Part shown: one piece after another, positions 25,300 through 33,526 of the stretch | How positions within the stretch are numbered: the first letter of the stretch is position 1 | Layout of the letters: every line of letters begins with the position of its first letter | DNA from: an uncultured Solirubrobacteraceae bacterium | GTDB lineage: Bacteria; Actinomycetota; Thermoleophilia; Solirubrobacterales; Solirubrobacteraceae | Length of the DNA: 64,000 bases | Assembly (NCBI GenBank): GCA_902806175.1 | Contig: CADCVQ010000001.1 | Location: 23,049-87,048, forward strand | Direction: 5' to 3' | Made by a program: the position numbers and the translations under genes | Notes under the pieces: model-generated | The model's input: the letters and a program-made list of their open reading frames with translations, nothing else | What the model was told of the DNA's origin: nothing | Database searches by the model: none

Positions 25300-26982
25300 A
25301 TGCTGCTGTTCGTGTCCGGTGCCGCGCCATCGCCCTCGCCGTCGCTCTCGACGAAGACGCTCTGGTCGCGCGACCTGCTCTTCCACCTCGCCGGCCTGCT
25401 GACGGCGAGCGTCGGCATCGTGCTGTGGGCGACGGGCTTCGCGCTGAGCATCGGGCTGGCGATCACGTACTTCGGGCTGATCGTCGCGCTCGGCACGCTG
25501 CTCGGCTGCCGCTGGTTTGCGCGCGTCGAGCGCCGGCGCGCGGCGATCGTGCTCGGCGCGCCGATCGCCGAGCGCTACCGCCCGCTGCAGGACGCGCGCT
25601 GGACGACGCGCCTGTACGCGCTGATCGGCGACTCGACGACGTGGCGCGACTTCGCCTGGACGGGCCTCGTGGGCGTCGTCGGGATGACGCTGTCGAGCCT
25701 CGCGATCGGGCTCTGGGGCGCGGTGCTCGGGCTCGTCACGCTGCCGGCCTGGTTCTGGGCGCTGCCCGCCGGCGCCGAGTTCGGGCTCTTCAACATCGAC
25801 ACGCTCGCACTGGCGCTGGTCGCCGCCGTGGCCGGCATCGCGCTCGCCCCGCTGGTCGGATCGATCGTGCGCGGGCTGACCGTGACGGAGATCGCCTTCA
25901 TGCGCTGGCTGCTGGCACCGGGGCGGGAGCCCGCGGCGCCCGCCGCGGACGTGGCGGCCGCCGACGCGCCGCCGCCGGTGGCGCTTGCTCCGCCGCGTGC
26001 CCTGCACGCGTCCTTCACCCTGCTGATCGCCGTCGTCGTCCTGCTTATCTGGGCGATGACGGGGCTGGGCTACTTCTGGCCGGTCTGGGTCTGGTTGGGC
26101 CTGGCGATCACGGTCGCGCTGCGCGTCGTCGCCGAGCGCGGCTGGCAGGCGCGCCACGACCCGGTGCAGGCCTTCCGCGTGAAAGCCGAGCTGTCGGGCG
26201 TCATCGCCGCCATCTGCTGGGTCATCTGGGCGCTGTCGGGAGCCGGCTACGTCTGGCCGCTGTGGCCGATGCTCGGCATGGCAACCGCGCTCGGTCTGCG
26301 CGGGCTGTTCGTCTTTCGCCACCGGCTGCCGTGGATCCGCGAGCAGCAGCTCGCCGAGCGCGTCGACGTGCTGACGCGGACGCGCCAGGGCGCGCTCGAC
26401 GTCCAGGCGGCCGAGCTGCGGCGCATCGAGCGCGACCTGCACGACGGCGCGCAGGCGCGGCTGGTCGCGCTGACGATGCAGCTCGGGCGCGCGGAGGAGC
26501 GGGTCGCCGATCAGCCCGAGCTCGCCGCCCTGCTGCGCGGCGCGCGCGAGGACGCGGGACTGGCGATCGCCGAGTTGCGCGACCTCGCGCGCGGGATCGC
26601 GCCGCCGATCCTCGCCGATCGCGGGCTCGCGGCGGCGATCGAGGCGCTGGGGCGCCGCTCCGCCATCGCGGTGACGGTCGAAGCCGACCCCGACCAGCGG
26701 CCGCTGCCGGTCGTCGAGACGGCCGCCTACTTCGTCGTCGCCGAGGCGCTGACGAACGTCGCCAAGCACGGCGGCGGCGCGGCGGCGCGGGTGCGCGTGC
26801 AGCGCGTCGCAGACGACCTCGTGATCGAGATCGCCGACGACGGCCCCGGCGGCGCGGATCCAGACGGCGGCGGGCTGACCGGCCTGCGCCACCGCGTCGA
26901 GGCGCTGGATGGGACGTTGACCGTCACGAGCCCGCCGGGCGGCGGGACCACGATCCGGGCGCAGCTGCCATGCGGGCCGTGA
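25300..26982 (+). CDS. Sensor histidine kinase with putative-sensor and duplicated 2TM modules
   Basis: The 560-residue kinase starts with a membrane sensor region (about 20-215) like the 'putative sensor' domain of actinobacterial kinases. Two copies of a 2TM-type module follow: LLIWAMTGLGYFWPVWVWLG (about 245-265) and VIWALSGAGYVWPLWPMLG (about 308-326). The catalytic part has HisKA_3 with His381 in IERDLHDGAQARLVAL, VVAEALTNVAKHGGG (N box) and GGGLTGLRHRVEALDG (G box). ATG 25300 is the first start that keeps all membrane helices. Its gene overlaps the regulator start by 13 bases. It is divergent from the FAS operon; the signal is unknown. Confidence 0.9.
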   Translation: MLLFVSGAAPSPSPSLSTKTLWSRDLLFHLAGLLTASVGIVLWATGFALSIGLAITYFGLIVALGTLLGCRWFARVERRRAAIVLGAPIAERYRPLQDARWTTRLYALIGDSTTWRDFAWTGLVGVVGMTLSSLAIGLWGAVLGLVTLPAWFWALPAGAEFGLFNIDTLALALVAAVAGIALAPLVGSIVRGLTVTEIAFMRWLLAPGREPAAPAADVAAADAPPPVALAPPRALHASFTLLIAVVVLLIWAMTGLGYFWPVWVWLGLAITVALRVVAERGWQARHDPVQAFRVKAELSGVIAAICWVIWALSGAGYVWPLWPMLGMATALGLRGLFVFRHRLPWIREQQLAERVDVLTRTRQGALDVQAAELRRIERDLHDGAQARLVALTMQLGRAEERVADQPELAALLRGAREDAGLAIAELRDLARGIAPPILADRGLAAAIEALGRRSAIAVTVEADPDQRPLPVVETAAYFVVAEALTNVAKHGGGAAARVRVQRVADDLVIEIADDGPGGADPDGGGLTGLRHRVEALDGTLTVTSPPGGGTTIRAQLPCGP

Positions 26983-27638
26983 TCGTCGAGGACCTCGCCC
27001 TGCTGCGCGAGGGGATCGTCGCGCTGCTGCGCGAGAACGGCATCGACGTCGTCGCGCAGGCCGAGGACGGGCCCGGGCTCGAGCGGATCGTCTCCGGGCA
27101 CAAGCCCGACGTCGCGATCGTCGACGTGCGCCTGCCGCCGACCTTCAGCGACGAGGGTCTGCGGGCGGCGATCGAGGCCCGTCGGCGCCATCCCGAGCTC
27201 GGGATCCTGATCCTCTCGCAGTACGTCGAGCCGGTCTACACGGCCGAGCTGCTGGAGTCCGGCGAGGCCGGCGTCGGCTACCTGCTCAAGGAGCGCGTCG
27301 GCGAGGTGCGCGCGTTCATCGACGCCGTCGAGCGCGTCGCGGCCGGCGGCACGGCGCTCGATCGCGAGGTCGTGGCCGAGCTCATGCGCGCGCGCACGGC
27401 GAGCGGTCTCGACGACGGCGCGCTGGGGTCGCTCACGCCGCGCGAGCGCGAGGTGCTCGAGCTGATGGCCGAAGGCCGCTCCAACGCGGCGGTCGCGCGG
27501 GCGCTGGTCGTCAGCGGCGGCGCCGTCGAGAAGCACGTGCGCAACATCTTCGCCAAGCTCGACCTGCCGGCCAGCGACGACGACCACCGGCGCGTGCTGG
27601 CCGTGCTGGCGTTCCTGCGGTCGGGGATGGCGGAGTAG
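26970..27638 (+). CDS. LuxR-type response regulator
   Basis: The 222-residue regulator has a receiver domain (MRAVIVEDLALLREG, phospho-acceptor Asp52 in IVDVRLPP, Lys in YLLKERV) and a LuxR helix-turn-helix (LTPREREVLELMAEGRSN, VEKHVRNIFAKL). It overlaps the kinase gene by 13 bases and is certainly co-transcribed with it. DNA targets are unknown; the MMPL gene 230 bases downstream and the divergent FAS operon are the nearest candidates. Confidence 0.93.
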   Translation: MRAVIVEDLALLREGIVALLRENGIDVVAQAEDGPGLERIVSGHKPDVAIVDVRLPPTFSDEGLRAAIEARRRHPELGILILSQYVEPVYTAELLESGEAGVGYLLKERVGEVRAFIDAVERVAAGGTALDREVVAELMRARTASGLDDGALGSLTPREREVLELMAEGRSNAAVARALVVSGGAVEKHVRNIFAKLDLPASDDDHRRVLAVLAFLRSGMAE

Positions 27639-27868
27639 GGCTTGCTGCGGGGATCGCTGGGCGGGGGTTTTTACGACGCGTTCGCCGTGGAGGGTTTCGT
27701 TCATGCAACGGCATCTCTAACGGGATGCCCGACCAATGCCCCGCTACGGCCACCAACACCCACCATCCGGGGGCTGTCCCCACCCCCACTCGCCCGCCCG
27801 CCGCAGCGACTCAGAAGCGCCCGATGGCGAGAGTGATCACACGATCACCACGACGACCGGGAGCAGTC

Positions 27869-30061
27869 ATGAGAGCGACGAACATCGCAGCACGGGCAGG
27901 CCGCTGGAGCGCGCAGCACCGCAGGATCGCGATCCTCGGGTGGTTTGCGTTCGTCATCGCCGCGACCGTCGGCGGCGGGCTGATCGGCACGAAGTCGCTC
28001 ACGGACTCCGAGATGGGCAACGGGTCCTCGCGCGCCGCCGACATCGCCGTCGACAGGGCCGGGTTTCGCGAATCCAGCGGCGAGCAGGTGCTGCTGCAGG
28101 CTCGTACGGGCGCCGCCTCCGAGGCCGAGCTGCGGCGCGCCGCCGACGAGCTCGCACAGCGCCTGAGCAAGGTCCCCCACGTCGAGAAGGTCGTCTCCGC
28201 GTTCGACGCGGGCGCCACCGGGCAGGTGTCCGAGGACGGGCGCTCGGCGCTGCTGTCATTCGAGATCGCCGGTGACGACGACGCCGCCGCGCAACGCGTC
28301 GATGCCACTCAGGCCGCGACGGCGGCCGTCCAGGCAGCCCACCCCGAACTGCGCGTCGAGCAGATCGGCTCCGCCTCGGCGGAGAAGGCGTTCGAGGAGT
28401 CACTCGGCGAGGACTTCAAGAAGGCAGAGACGCTGTCGCTCCCGCTCACGCTGCTGATCCTGCTCGTCGCCTTCGGCGCGCTCGTCGCAGCCGGGCTGCC
28501 CCTCCTGCTCGGCATGACCGCCGTCGGCGCGACGCTCGGGCTGCTGGGCCCGATCAGCCAGCTGACCCCCGTCACCGACCAGATCGCGTCGGTGATCCTG
28601 CTCATCGGCCTCGCCGTCGGCGTCGACTACTCGATGTTCTACGTGCGCCGCGAGATGGAGGAGCGCGACAAGGGCAAGGGCTCGCAGGCCGCGCTCGCGG
28701 CAGCCGCCGCGACCTCCGGCCACGCGATCGTCGTGTCGGGCTTCATCGTGCTGATCTCGATGGCGGGAATGCTCCTGTCGGGCTCCTCGGTGTTCGTCTC
28801 CTTCGGCGTCGGCACGATCGCGGTCGTCTCCGTGGCGGTCGTCGGCTCGCTGACGTTCCTGCCGGCGATGCTCTCCTGGCTGGGCGAGAAGGGCTGGACG
28901 GAGAAGGGCCGCGTGCCGATCCTCGGCCGGCTGCGCCACCGTGGCGGCGGGCGGTCGCGCGTGTGGAGCTGGATCCTCGACCGCGTCCTCGCGCGGCCGC
29001 TGATCAGCGCGGGCGTCGCGACCGCGCTGCTGGTCGCACTGGCACTGCCCGCGATCGGCATGCACACGATGTCGGCCGGCATCGCGGGGCTGCCCGAGGA
29101 CCAGCCGATCCGCGCGACCCACGAGCGCGTGCAGGCCGCGTTCCCCGGCTCGACCGAGCCCGCCGAGGTCGTCGTCCAGGCGGCCGACGTCACGTCGCCG
29201 CAGGTGCGCGCCGGGATCGCGCGGTTGCGCCGCGAAGCGGTCGCGACGGGGCGGATGTCCGAGCCGATCGACGTGCACGTCAATCCCGACCGCACGCTCG
29301 CGGTCGTGCAGATCCCGCTGCACGGCACCGGCGAGAGCAAGGATGCGCTCGCGTTGCTGGCGGCGCTGCGCGAGGACGTCGTGCCCGCGACGATCGCAAA
29401 CGTGCCCGGGACGACCGTCGACGTCAGCGGCGAGACCGCCGGCAGCAAGGACTTCAACGACACGATGAAGTCCCATCTGCCGCTCGTGTTCGGCTTCGTC
29501 CTCGGCGCCGCGTTCCTGCTGCTGCTCGTGACGTTCCGCTCGGTCGTCATCCCGATCAAGGCGATCGTGCTCAACCTGCTGTCGGTCGGCGCGAGCTACG
29601 GCGTGCTGACGCTCGTCTTCCAGCATGGCTGGGGCGAGTCGCTGCTCGGCTTCGAGGCCGGCGGCGGCGTCACGTCATGGCTGCCGCTGTTTCTGTTCGT
29701 GATCCTGTTCGGCCTGTCGATGGACTACCACGTGTTCATCCTCAGCCGGATCCGCGAGGCGGTTCTCGGCGGCGCCTCGACCGAGGCGGCGGTGGCGGAG
29801 GGCATCAAGTCGACGGCCGGCGTCGTCACGAGCGCGGCCGCGGTGATGATCGCCGTGTTCTCGGTCTTCGCGACGCTCGGCGCGATGGAGTTCAAGCAGA
29901 TGGGCGTCGGCCTGGCCGCCGCGATCCTGATCGACGCGACGCTCGTGCGGGCGGTGCTGCTGCCGGCGACGATGAAGCTGCTCGGCGAGTGGAACTGGTA
30001 CCTGCCGCGCGGCCTGTCGTGGCTGCCGAAGACCGGTGCGGTCGCGACCCAGCGGGCGTGA
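27869..30061 (+). CDS. MMPL/RND-superfamily membrane transporter
   Basis: The 730-residue protein has the MMPL layout: helix 1 (WFAFVIAATVGGG), a soluble domain to about 185, five or six helices with GLAVGVDYSMFYVRR, a second soluble domain (about 390-540) and a final helix cluster with ILFGLSMDYHVFILSRIRE. The Asp-Tyr pairs in GVDYSMF and SMDYHVF are the proton-relay positions of MmpL3-like exporters. Such proteins export lipids or drugs, and the nearby FAS genes fit a lipid cargo, though that is inferred. GGGAG precedes ATG 27869. An inverted repeat GGCATC-N8-GATGCC (27710-27729) lies in the upstream gap. Confidence 0.9.
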   Translation: MRATNIAARAGRWSAQHRRIAILGWFAFVIAATVGGGLIGTKSLTDSEMGNGSSRAADIAVDRAGFRESSGEQVLLQARTGAASEAELRRAADELAQRLSKVPHVEKVVSAFDAGATGQVSEDGRSALLSFEIAGDDDAAAQRVDATQAATAAVQAAHPELRVEQIGSASAEKAFEESLGEDFKKAETLSLPLTLLILLVAFGALVAAGLPLLLGMTAVGATLGLLGPISQLTPVTDQIASVILLIGLAVGVDYSMFYVRREMEERDKGKGSQAALAAAAATSGHAIVVSGFIVLISMAGMLLSGSSVFVSFGVGTIAVVSVAVVGSLTFLPAMLSWLGEKGWTEKGRVPILGRLRHRGGGRSRVWSWILDRVLARPLISAGVATALLVALALPAIGMHTMSAGIAGLPEDQPIRATHERVQAAFPGSTEPAEVVVQAADVTSPQVRAGIARLRREAVATGRMSEPIDVHVNPDRTLAVVQIPLHGTGESKDALALLAALREDVVPATIANVPGTTVDVSGETAGSKDFNDTMKSHLPLVFGFVLGAAFLLLLVTFRSVVIPIKAIVLNLLSVGASYGVLTLVFQHGWGESLLGFEAGGGVTSWLPLFLFVILFGLSMDYHVFILSRIREAVLGGASTEAAVAEGIKSTAGVVTSAAAVMIAVFSVFATLGAMEFKQMGVGLAAAILIDATLVRAVLLPATMKLLGEWNWYLPRGLSWLPKTGAVATQRA

Positions 30062-30082
30062 CCTCACCTCACGCGCGATGGT

Positions 30083-30107
30083 TTGCCCGCCCTGCGGGGG
30101 CGGGCAA
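30083..30107. terminator. Hairpin between convergent genes
   Basis: TTGCCCGCCC (30083-30092) pairs perfectly with GGGCGGGCAA (30098-30107) around a five-base loop. It lies between the ends of the MMPL gene and the opposing small gene, and could serve both. Confidence 0.55.
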
Positions 30108-30114
30108 GCGCGTG

Positions 30115-30297
30115 CTAGGAGTCGCTCTTGCGAGACCTGCGCTCGGCGGCCTCGCGCTTGAGGTCGACCTGCGCGGCCAGCGCCGTCGCCGACTGGCGGG
30201 CCCGGCGCTCGTCGACGGTCTCCTTGGGCTTGCGGGGCTGGTAGCCGCCGCCACTGCGTTGCGGGCCAGACTGCGCGGGTTGGGCCGGATCGGCCAT
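30115..30297 (-). CDS. Small charged protein of unknown function
   Basis: The 60-residue product has a Pro/Gln/Gly-rich N-terminal half and a strongly charged helical C-terminal half (KETVDERRARQSATALAAQ, then AAERRSRKSDS). No family is recognised. GGAGG sits five bases before ATG 30297, a good ribosome site that supports the gene and this start. The frame is open further upstream, but those residues look non-coding. It faces the MMPL gene across a shared hairpin. Confidence 0.6.
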   Translation of the reverse strand: MADPAQPAQSGPQRSGGGYQPRKPKETVDERRARQSATALAAQVDLKREAAERRSRKSDS

Positions 30298-30548
30298 GCG
30301 TCCTCCGTGCTGCGACCTGCGTCGCGTCAAGTGAAGCGGAGCTCCAGGATGGCTGTGCTCCAGACGAAGCGGCGCCACGCTCGATACTCCCTTGCTCGTT
30401 GACGGTAGCAGGCGACCACGGACGTCCGGGCGTCGTGTGAGAGTGGTCCGCTCGCTGCGAGCAGACATCACGGGCTGTCGTCGGCGCGACTGGACGTGCG
30501 ACGTGAGCGTGTGGACGAAGAGGCTGACGCGTCGCTGCCGCGCCTGCC

Positions 30549-31721
30549 TCAGGTGCGCCCGCGCTGGTGGTAGAAGTGCGCGGCGAGCGCCGCTGTGACG
30601 TCGGGATCGAACTGGCGCCCCGCCCAGCGCGTGAGCTCGCGAAAGGCGTCGCCGTGAGACATGCGCGCGCGGTAGGGACGGTCGCTCGTCATCGCGTGGT
30701 AGGCGTCGCAGGCGAGGATGATCCGGCTGCCGATCGGGATCTGGTCGCCGACGAGGCCGTCCGGGTAGCCGGAGCCGTCGAACGACTCGTGCTCGTGGCG
30801 CACGATGTCGGCCACCAGCGCGAAGCCGCCGATGCTGCGCAGGATCCGCTCGCCGATCACCGGATGCTCGGCCATGACGGCACGCTCGGCGGGCGTCAGC
30901 GGGCCCGGCTTGTTGAGAATGGCGTCGGGGACGCCGACCTTGCCGATGTCGTGCAGCAGCGCGGCGGCGCGCACGTCCTCGACCTGCGCCGGCGACAGCC
31001 CCAGGCCGCGCGCGACCGCGCCGGCCATGTCGACGACGAACTGCGAATGCTCACCTGTGTAGCGATCGCGCTCGAGCAGCGCGACCGCCAGCGCCTCGAC
31101 GGCATCGCGTCGGTGCAGCGCTGCGCTGACACCGATCCCGCTGCCATCGGCGTCTGCGATCACCGCGCGTCCGCCGCCGCCGTCCTGCGCGGCCTTCAGC
31201 GCTTGACGCGCAGCCGCGAAGAGGCCGACCGCGTCGTCGTCGTGCAGACCGAACAGGGCGACGCCGGCCGACGCCGACGCGCCGCGCACCGGTCCGACCT
31301 CGAGCGCCGCCACGTCGCCCAGCAGGCGCGCGACGCACGACCGCGCACCCGCCTCGTCGGCCTCGCGCAGCAGCAGCGCGAAGCTGTCGTCGCCGAGCCG
31401 GCCGATCGGGTCGCCGGCGCGCGTGCCGCTGCGCATGGCGGCGACAACCGCGCCGAGCAGCGCGTTGCCGGCGGCGAAGCCGTGTTCGCGATGGATGTCG
31501 GCGAGACGGTCGACCTGCAGCACGATCAAGGCGCCCTGGAGCCCGCCCTTGCGCGTGAGCGCAAGCCCGTCGGCGAGCTGCTCGCGGAAGACCTCGATCC
31601 GCACGACCGCGCTCAGACCGTCCTGGCTGCGCCGCTGCAGCGCCGTCTCGAGCTCGGTGACGCGCGCGTTGGCAACCTCGAGGTCGCGGAAGAGGCGGTC
31701 GCGCTCGCTACGGACGGACAT
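30549..31721 (-). CDS. Degenerate GGDEF plus HD-GYP protein
   Basis: The 390-residue product begins with a short coiled-coil (1-35), then a GGDEF-fold domain (about 36-190) whose active-site motif reads GRLGDDSF at 107-114 in place of GG(D/E)EF, so it is probably a non-catalytic sensor or nucleotide-binding module. The HD-GYP domain follows from about 200: HDIGK (257-261), HEHESFDGSGYP and CDAYHAMTSDRPYR, with all metal ligands visible. I infer cyclic-di-GMP hydrolysis controlled by the N-terminal domain. It is the second HD-GYP protein in the window. Confidence 0.88.
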   Translation of the reverse strand: MSVRSERDRLFRDLEVANARVTELETALQRRSQDGLSAVVRIEVFREQLADGLALTRKGGLQGALIVLQVDRLADIHREHGFAAGNALLGAVVAAMRSGTRAGDPIGRLGDDSFALLLREADEAGARSCVARLLGDVAALEVGPVRGASASAGVALFGLHDDDAVGLFAAARQALKAAQDGGGGRAVIADADGSGIGVSAALHRRDAVEALAVALLERDRYTGEHSQFVVDMAGAVARGLGLSPAQVEDVRAAALLHDIGKVGVPDAILNKPGPLTPAERAVMAEHPVIGERILRSIGGFALVADIVRHEHESFDGSGYPDGLVGDQIPIGSRIILACDAYHAMTSDRPYRARMSHGDAFRELTRWAGRQFDPDVTAALAAHFYHQRGRT

Positions 31722-31799
31722 TCACCCACCACGATCGGCTCGCCGCCGCACGAAGGCGAGCGTCGCCCGCGCGCGATGGACGCAGGTCTGACGCGGCGA

Positions 31800-32003
31800 T
31801 CAGCCGCGCATCGCGCCGGCGAGCGCGCCGCGCAACACGGCGATCTCGAGCACCGCCGCGGTGACGTAGTCGTGGCGCGCATCGGCGATCGCGGCCTGGA
31901 GGCGGTCCATGTACGGCGACGGACTCGCGACGCCGAACTCGAGCGCTCCAAATCGCTCGGCCTGCAGGCGGATCAGTCGGGCTCTTGCGTCGTTGACTTC
32001 CAT
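31800..32003 (-). CDS. Small helical protein of unknown function
   Basis: The 67-residue product is mostly helical and Ala-rich: MEVNDARARLIRLQAERFGA, then DRLQAAIADARHDYVTAAVL. There is no signal peptide. It is not recognised. ATG 32003 has a weak GGCAGG about eight bases upstream. It lies 78 bases upstream of the GGDEF/HD-GYP gene on the same strand, so the two may be co-transcribed. Confidence 0.55.
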   Translation of the reverse strand: MEVNDARARLIRLQAERFGALEFGVASPSPYMDRLQAAIADARHDYVTAAVLEIAVLRGALAGAMRG

Positions 32004-32082
32004 GGCGCAAGCCTGCCCGAGCGCGGCCGCCGCGCCCAGCCGGTCTGCATGAACCTCGTGGTTCGGATAACCCCCGCAGGCG

Positions 32083-32265
32083 TTGTCCAAGGGAGCGATC
32101 TCTTGTATCGTGGCGCGTACGCGGGGTGTGGGTTGCCCGCGGTCCTGCCGCTCGTCACAGCGTCGTCGCGGTAGGGCGTTTCAGAGGATTCGACCTCCAG
32201 GGGGAGGGCGAATCTCCATAGGTATCAAGCGGTTACAGCCGCAACCACGACGGAGGGAATCCAAG
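32083..32265 (+). promoter_or_regulatory. Promoter and structured 5' leader of the 32266 gene
   Basis: TTGTCC (32083-32088) and TATCGT (32106-32111) are 17 bases apart and look like a housekeeping promoter. The implied leader of about 150 bases contains a strong hairpin: GATTCG-A-CCTCC (32187-32198) with GGAGG-G-CGAATC (32203-32214). A smaller GCGG/CCGC hairpin follows. No known riboswitch class was matched. Confidence 0.4.
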
Positions 32266-32487
32266 GTGCTGGCACAGTCTTTCGGCGGTGACGTCAAGCT
32301 CTACTTCGCGCCCGATGAGCGCGTTCCGCCTGCGGGCGCGCCCACGGGCGGATACGCGAGCCTCGGGCAGAACGCGCCGATCGCATGGCCGTCGGGGTTC
32401 GCGGTGGCGACGCCAGTGACAGGTCAGCTTTCGCCGCACGCACAGGCCGCCCTCAAGCGGATGGGCATCACGAAGGACGAGAAGTAG
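32266..32487 (+). CDS. Small protein of unknown function
   Basis: The 73-residue product (LAQSFGGDVKLYFAPDERVP, then QLSPHAQAALKRMGITKDEK at the C-terminus) has no signal peptide, membrane helix or Cys. No family is recognised. CGGAGGG about eight bases before GTG 32266 is a good ribosome site, and a strong terminator follows 22 bases after the stop. With its own promoter, a long structured leader and a terminator it forms an independent unit, so it is likely to be real and regulated. Confidence 0.65.
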   Translation: MLAQSFGGDVKLYFAPDERVPPAGAPTGGYASLGQNAPIAWPSGFAVATPVTGQLSPHAQAALKRMGITKDEK

Positions 32488-32509
32488 AGCCCAGGTCGCT
32501 CTGAGTCTT

Positions 32510-32546
32510 CCGGGGCCGGGGCCAGCGCTCCGGCCCCGGTGCTTTC
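32510..32546 (+). terminator. Rho-independent-type terminator
   Basis: CCGGGGCCGG (32510-32519) pairs with CCGGCCCCGG (32530-32539), a perfect 10-bp stem, followed by TGCTTTC. It closes the 32266 gene. Confidence 0.65.
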
Positions 32547-32550
32547 GGGG

Positions 32551-33423
32551 TCAGGGCGCATCGACGCGCGCGAGCGCCGCGACCTGCGCATCGGCGCAGA
32601 CCGCCGCGACCTCGCCCGGCACGTCGGCGAGCCGCACCTGGCGCACGAAGCTCAGCCGCCGTCCGAGCGGCGCGAAGAAGTCGTCGTAGTGCGTGGGCAC
32701 CACGACGCGCGGATCCAGCCGCGGCAGGATCCGCTCCCAGTAACGCGGCGTGAAGCTGCGCCCCGCGACGCCGGCGAGGAACACGTCGACCGGCTCGTCG
32801 CGCAGCTCGTCGTCGTCGAGGTCGGCCGAGCCCTGGTGATAGAGGCTCACGCCGGCGACGTCGATCCGGATGCCCCAGACCTGCCCGCAGCGATAGGCGC
32901 GCGGCGACAGGCCGTGCAGGTGATCGCATGTCAGCTCGCCGTCCATCGGGACCTTGCGGCCGAAGAGGAGCTTGGAGTGGCGACTGGGCACGAAGCGCAC
33001 GACGAAGGGACCGAGCTCGTAGGGCTTGTGCGGGGTCACCTCTCTGGCGAGCTCGCCGAGCCCGTGCAGGCGCATGAGCTGCGCCAGCGACGACGAGCCG
33101 TAGGCCAGCGTCGCGAAGCGGCGCGCGATCGCCGGCGCGTCGATCGCGTGGTCGAAGTGGGTGTGGCCGACGAGCACGCCGGCAACCTCGCCCGGCGCGG
33201 AGATGTAGCGGTCGATCAGCGCCTCGTCGGGCATCGCGAGACGACCGAGCAGCAGCGCGCGCAGCGGAACCCGCGACACATACGGGTCGACGAACAGCGA
33301 CACGCCCTCGAAGGTGATCCGATAGCCCGACACGCCGAGCCACTCGATTTCCAGCCCCCGGGGAAGCGTCAGCGCGATCGCCTCGAGCTCGCGCAGCGCG
33401 CCGGCGTCGTCGATCGCGGCCAT
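32551..33423 (-). CDS. Metallo-beta-lactamase-fold hydrolase
   Basis: The 290-residue product has the MBL metal motif VGHTHFDHAIDAP (HxHxDH), further His residues in VPSRHSKLL and VVPTHYDDFF, and an N-terminal strand WLGVSGYRITFEG typical of the UPF0173/lactonase-like branch. The substrate is unknown. ATG 33423 is preferred; the frame extends to 33516 but that segment looks non-coding and would cover the candidate operator. It is divergent from the first WS/DGAT gene and shares its roughly 100-base promoter region, so a lipid-related role is possible. Confidence 0.82.
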   Translation of the reverse strand: MAAIDDAGALRELEAIALTLPRGLEIEWLGVSGYRITFEGVSLFVDPYVSRVPLRALLLGRLAMPDEALIDRYISAPGEVAGVLVGHTHFDHAIDAPAIARRFATLAYGSSSLAQLMRLHGLGELAREVTPHKPYELGPFVVRFVPSRHSKLLFGRKVPMDGELTCDHLHGLSPRAYRCGQVWGIRIDVAGVSLYHQGSADLDDDELRDEPVDVFLAGVAGRSFTPRYWERILPRLDPRVVVPTHYDDFFAPLGRRLSFVRQVRLADVPGEVAAVCADAQVAALARVDAP

Positions 33424-33465
33424 CCGCAGAGGCTTGCAGACGGCGCCCCGCGGCCGCCCGCGGGC

Positions 33466-33510
33466 GATCCCCCCGGGCGGGGGGTAGGGCTGTAGATCGC
33501 GCGCCGCGGC
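33466..33510 (+). promoter_or_regulatory. Candidate operator of the WS/DGAT cluster
   Basis: GATCCCCCC (33466-33474), GGGC, GGGGGGTAG (33479-33487), then after 15 bases from the G-run CGCGCCGCGGC (33500-33510). The palindrome centre is about 50 bases before GTG 33527, matching the arrangement upstream of fabD. Confidence 0.5.
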
Positions 33511-33526
33511 TGGCACGCTGCAGGTC

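Noticed and set aside
27655..27675. GCGGGGGTTTTTA after the second response regulator as a terminator.
   Set aside because: There is a T-tract but no complementary upstream arm to form a stem.
32164..32265. Leader of the 32266 gene compared with the ydaO cyclic-di-AMP riboswitch because of GGGCGAATCTCC and GGAGGGAATCC.
   Set aside because: The conserved blocks are in the wrong order and the pseudoknot partners are absent.
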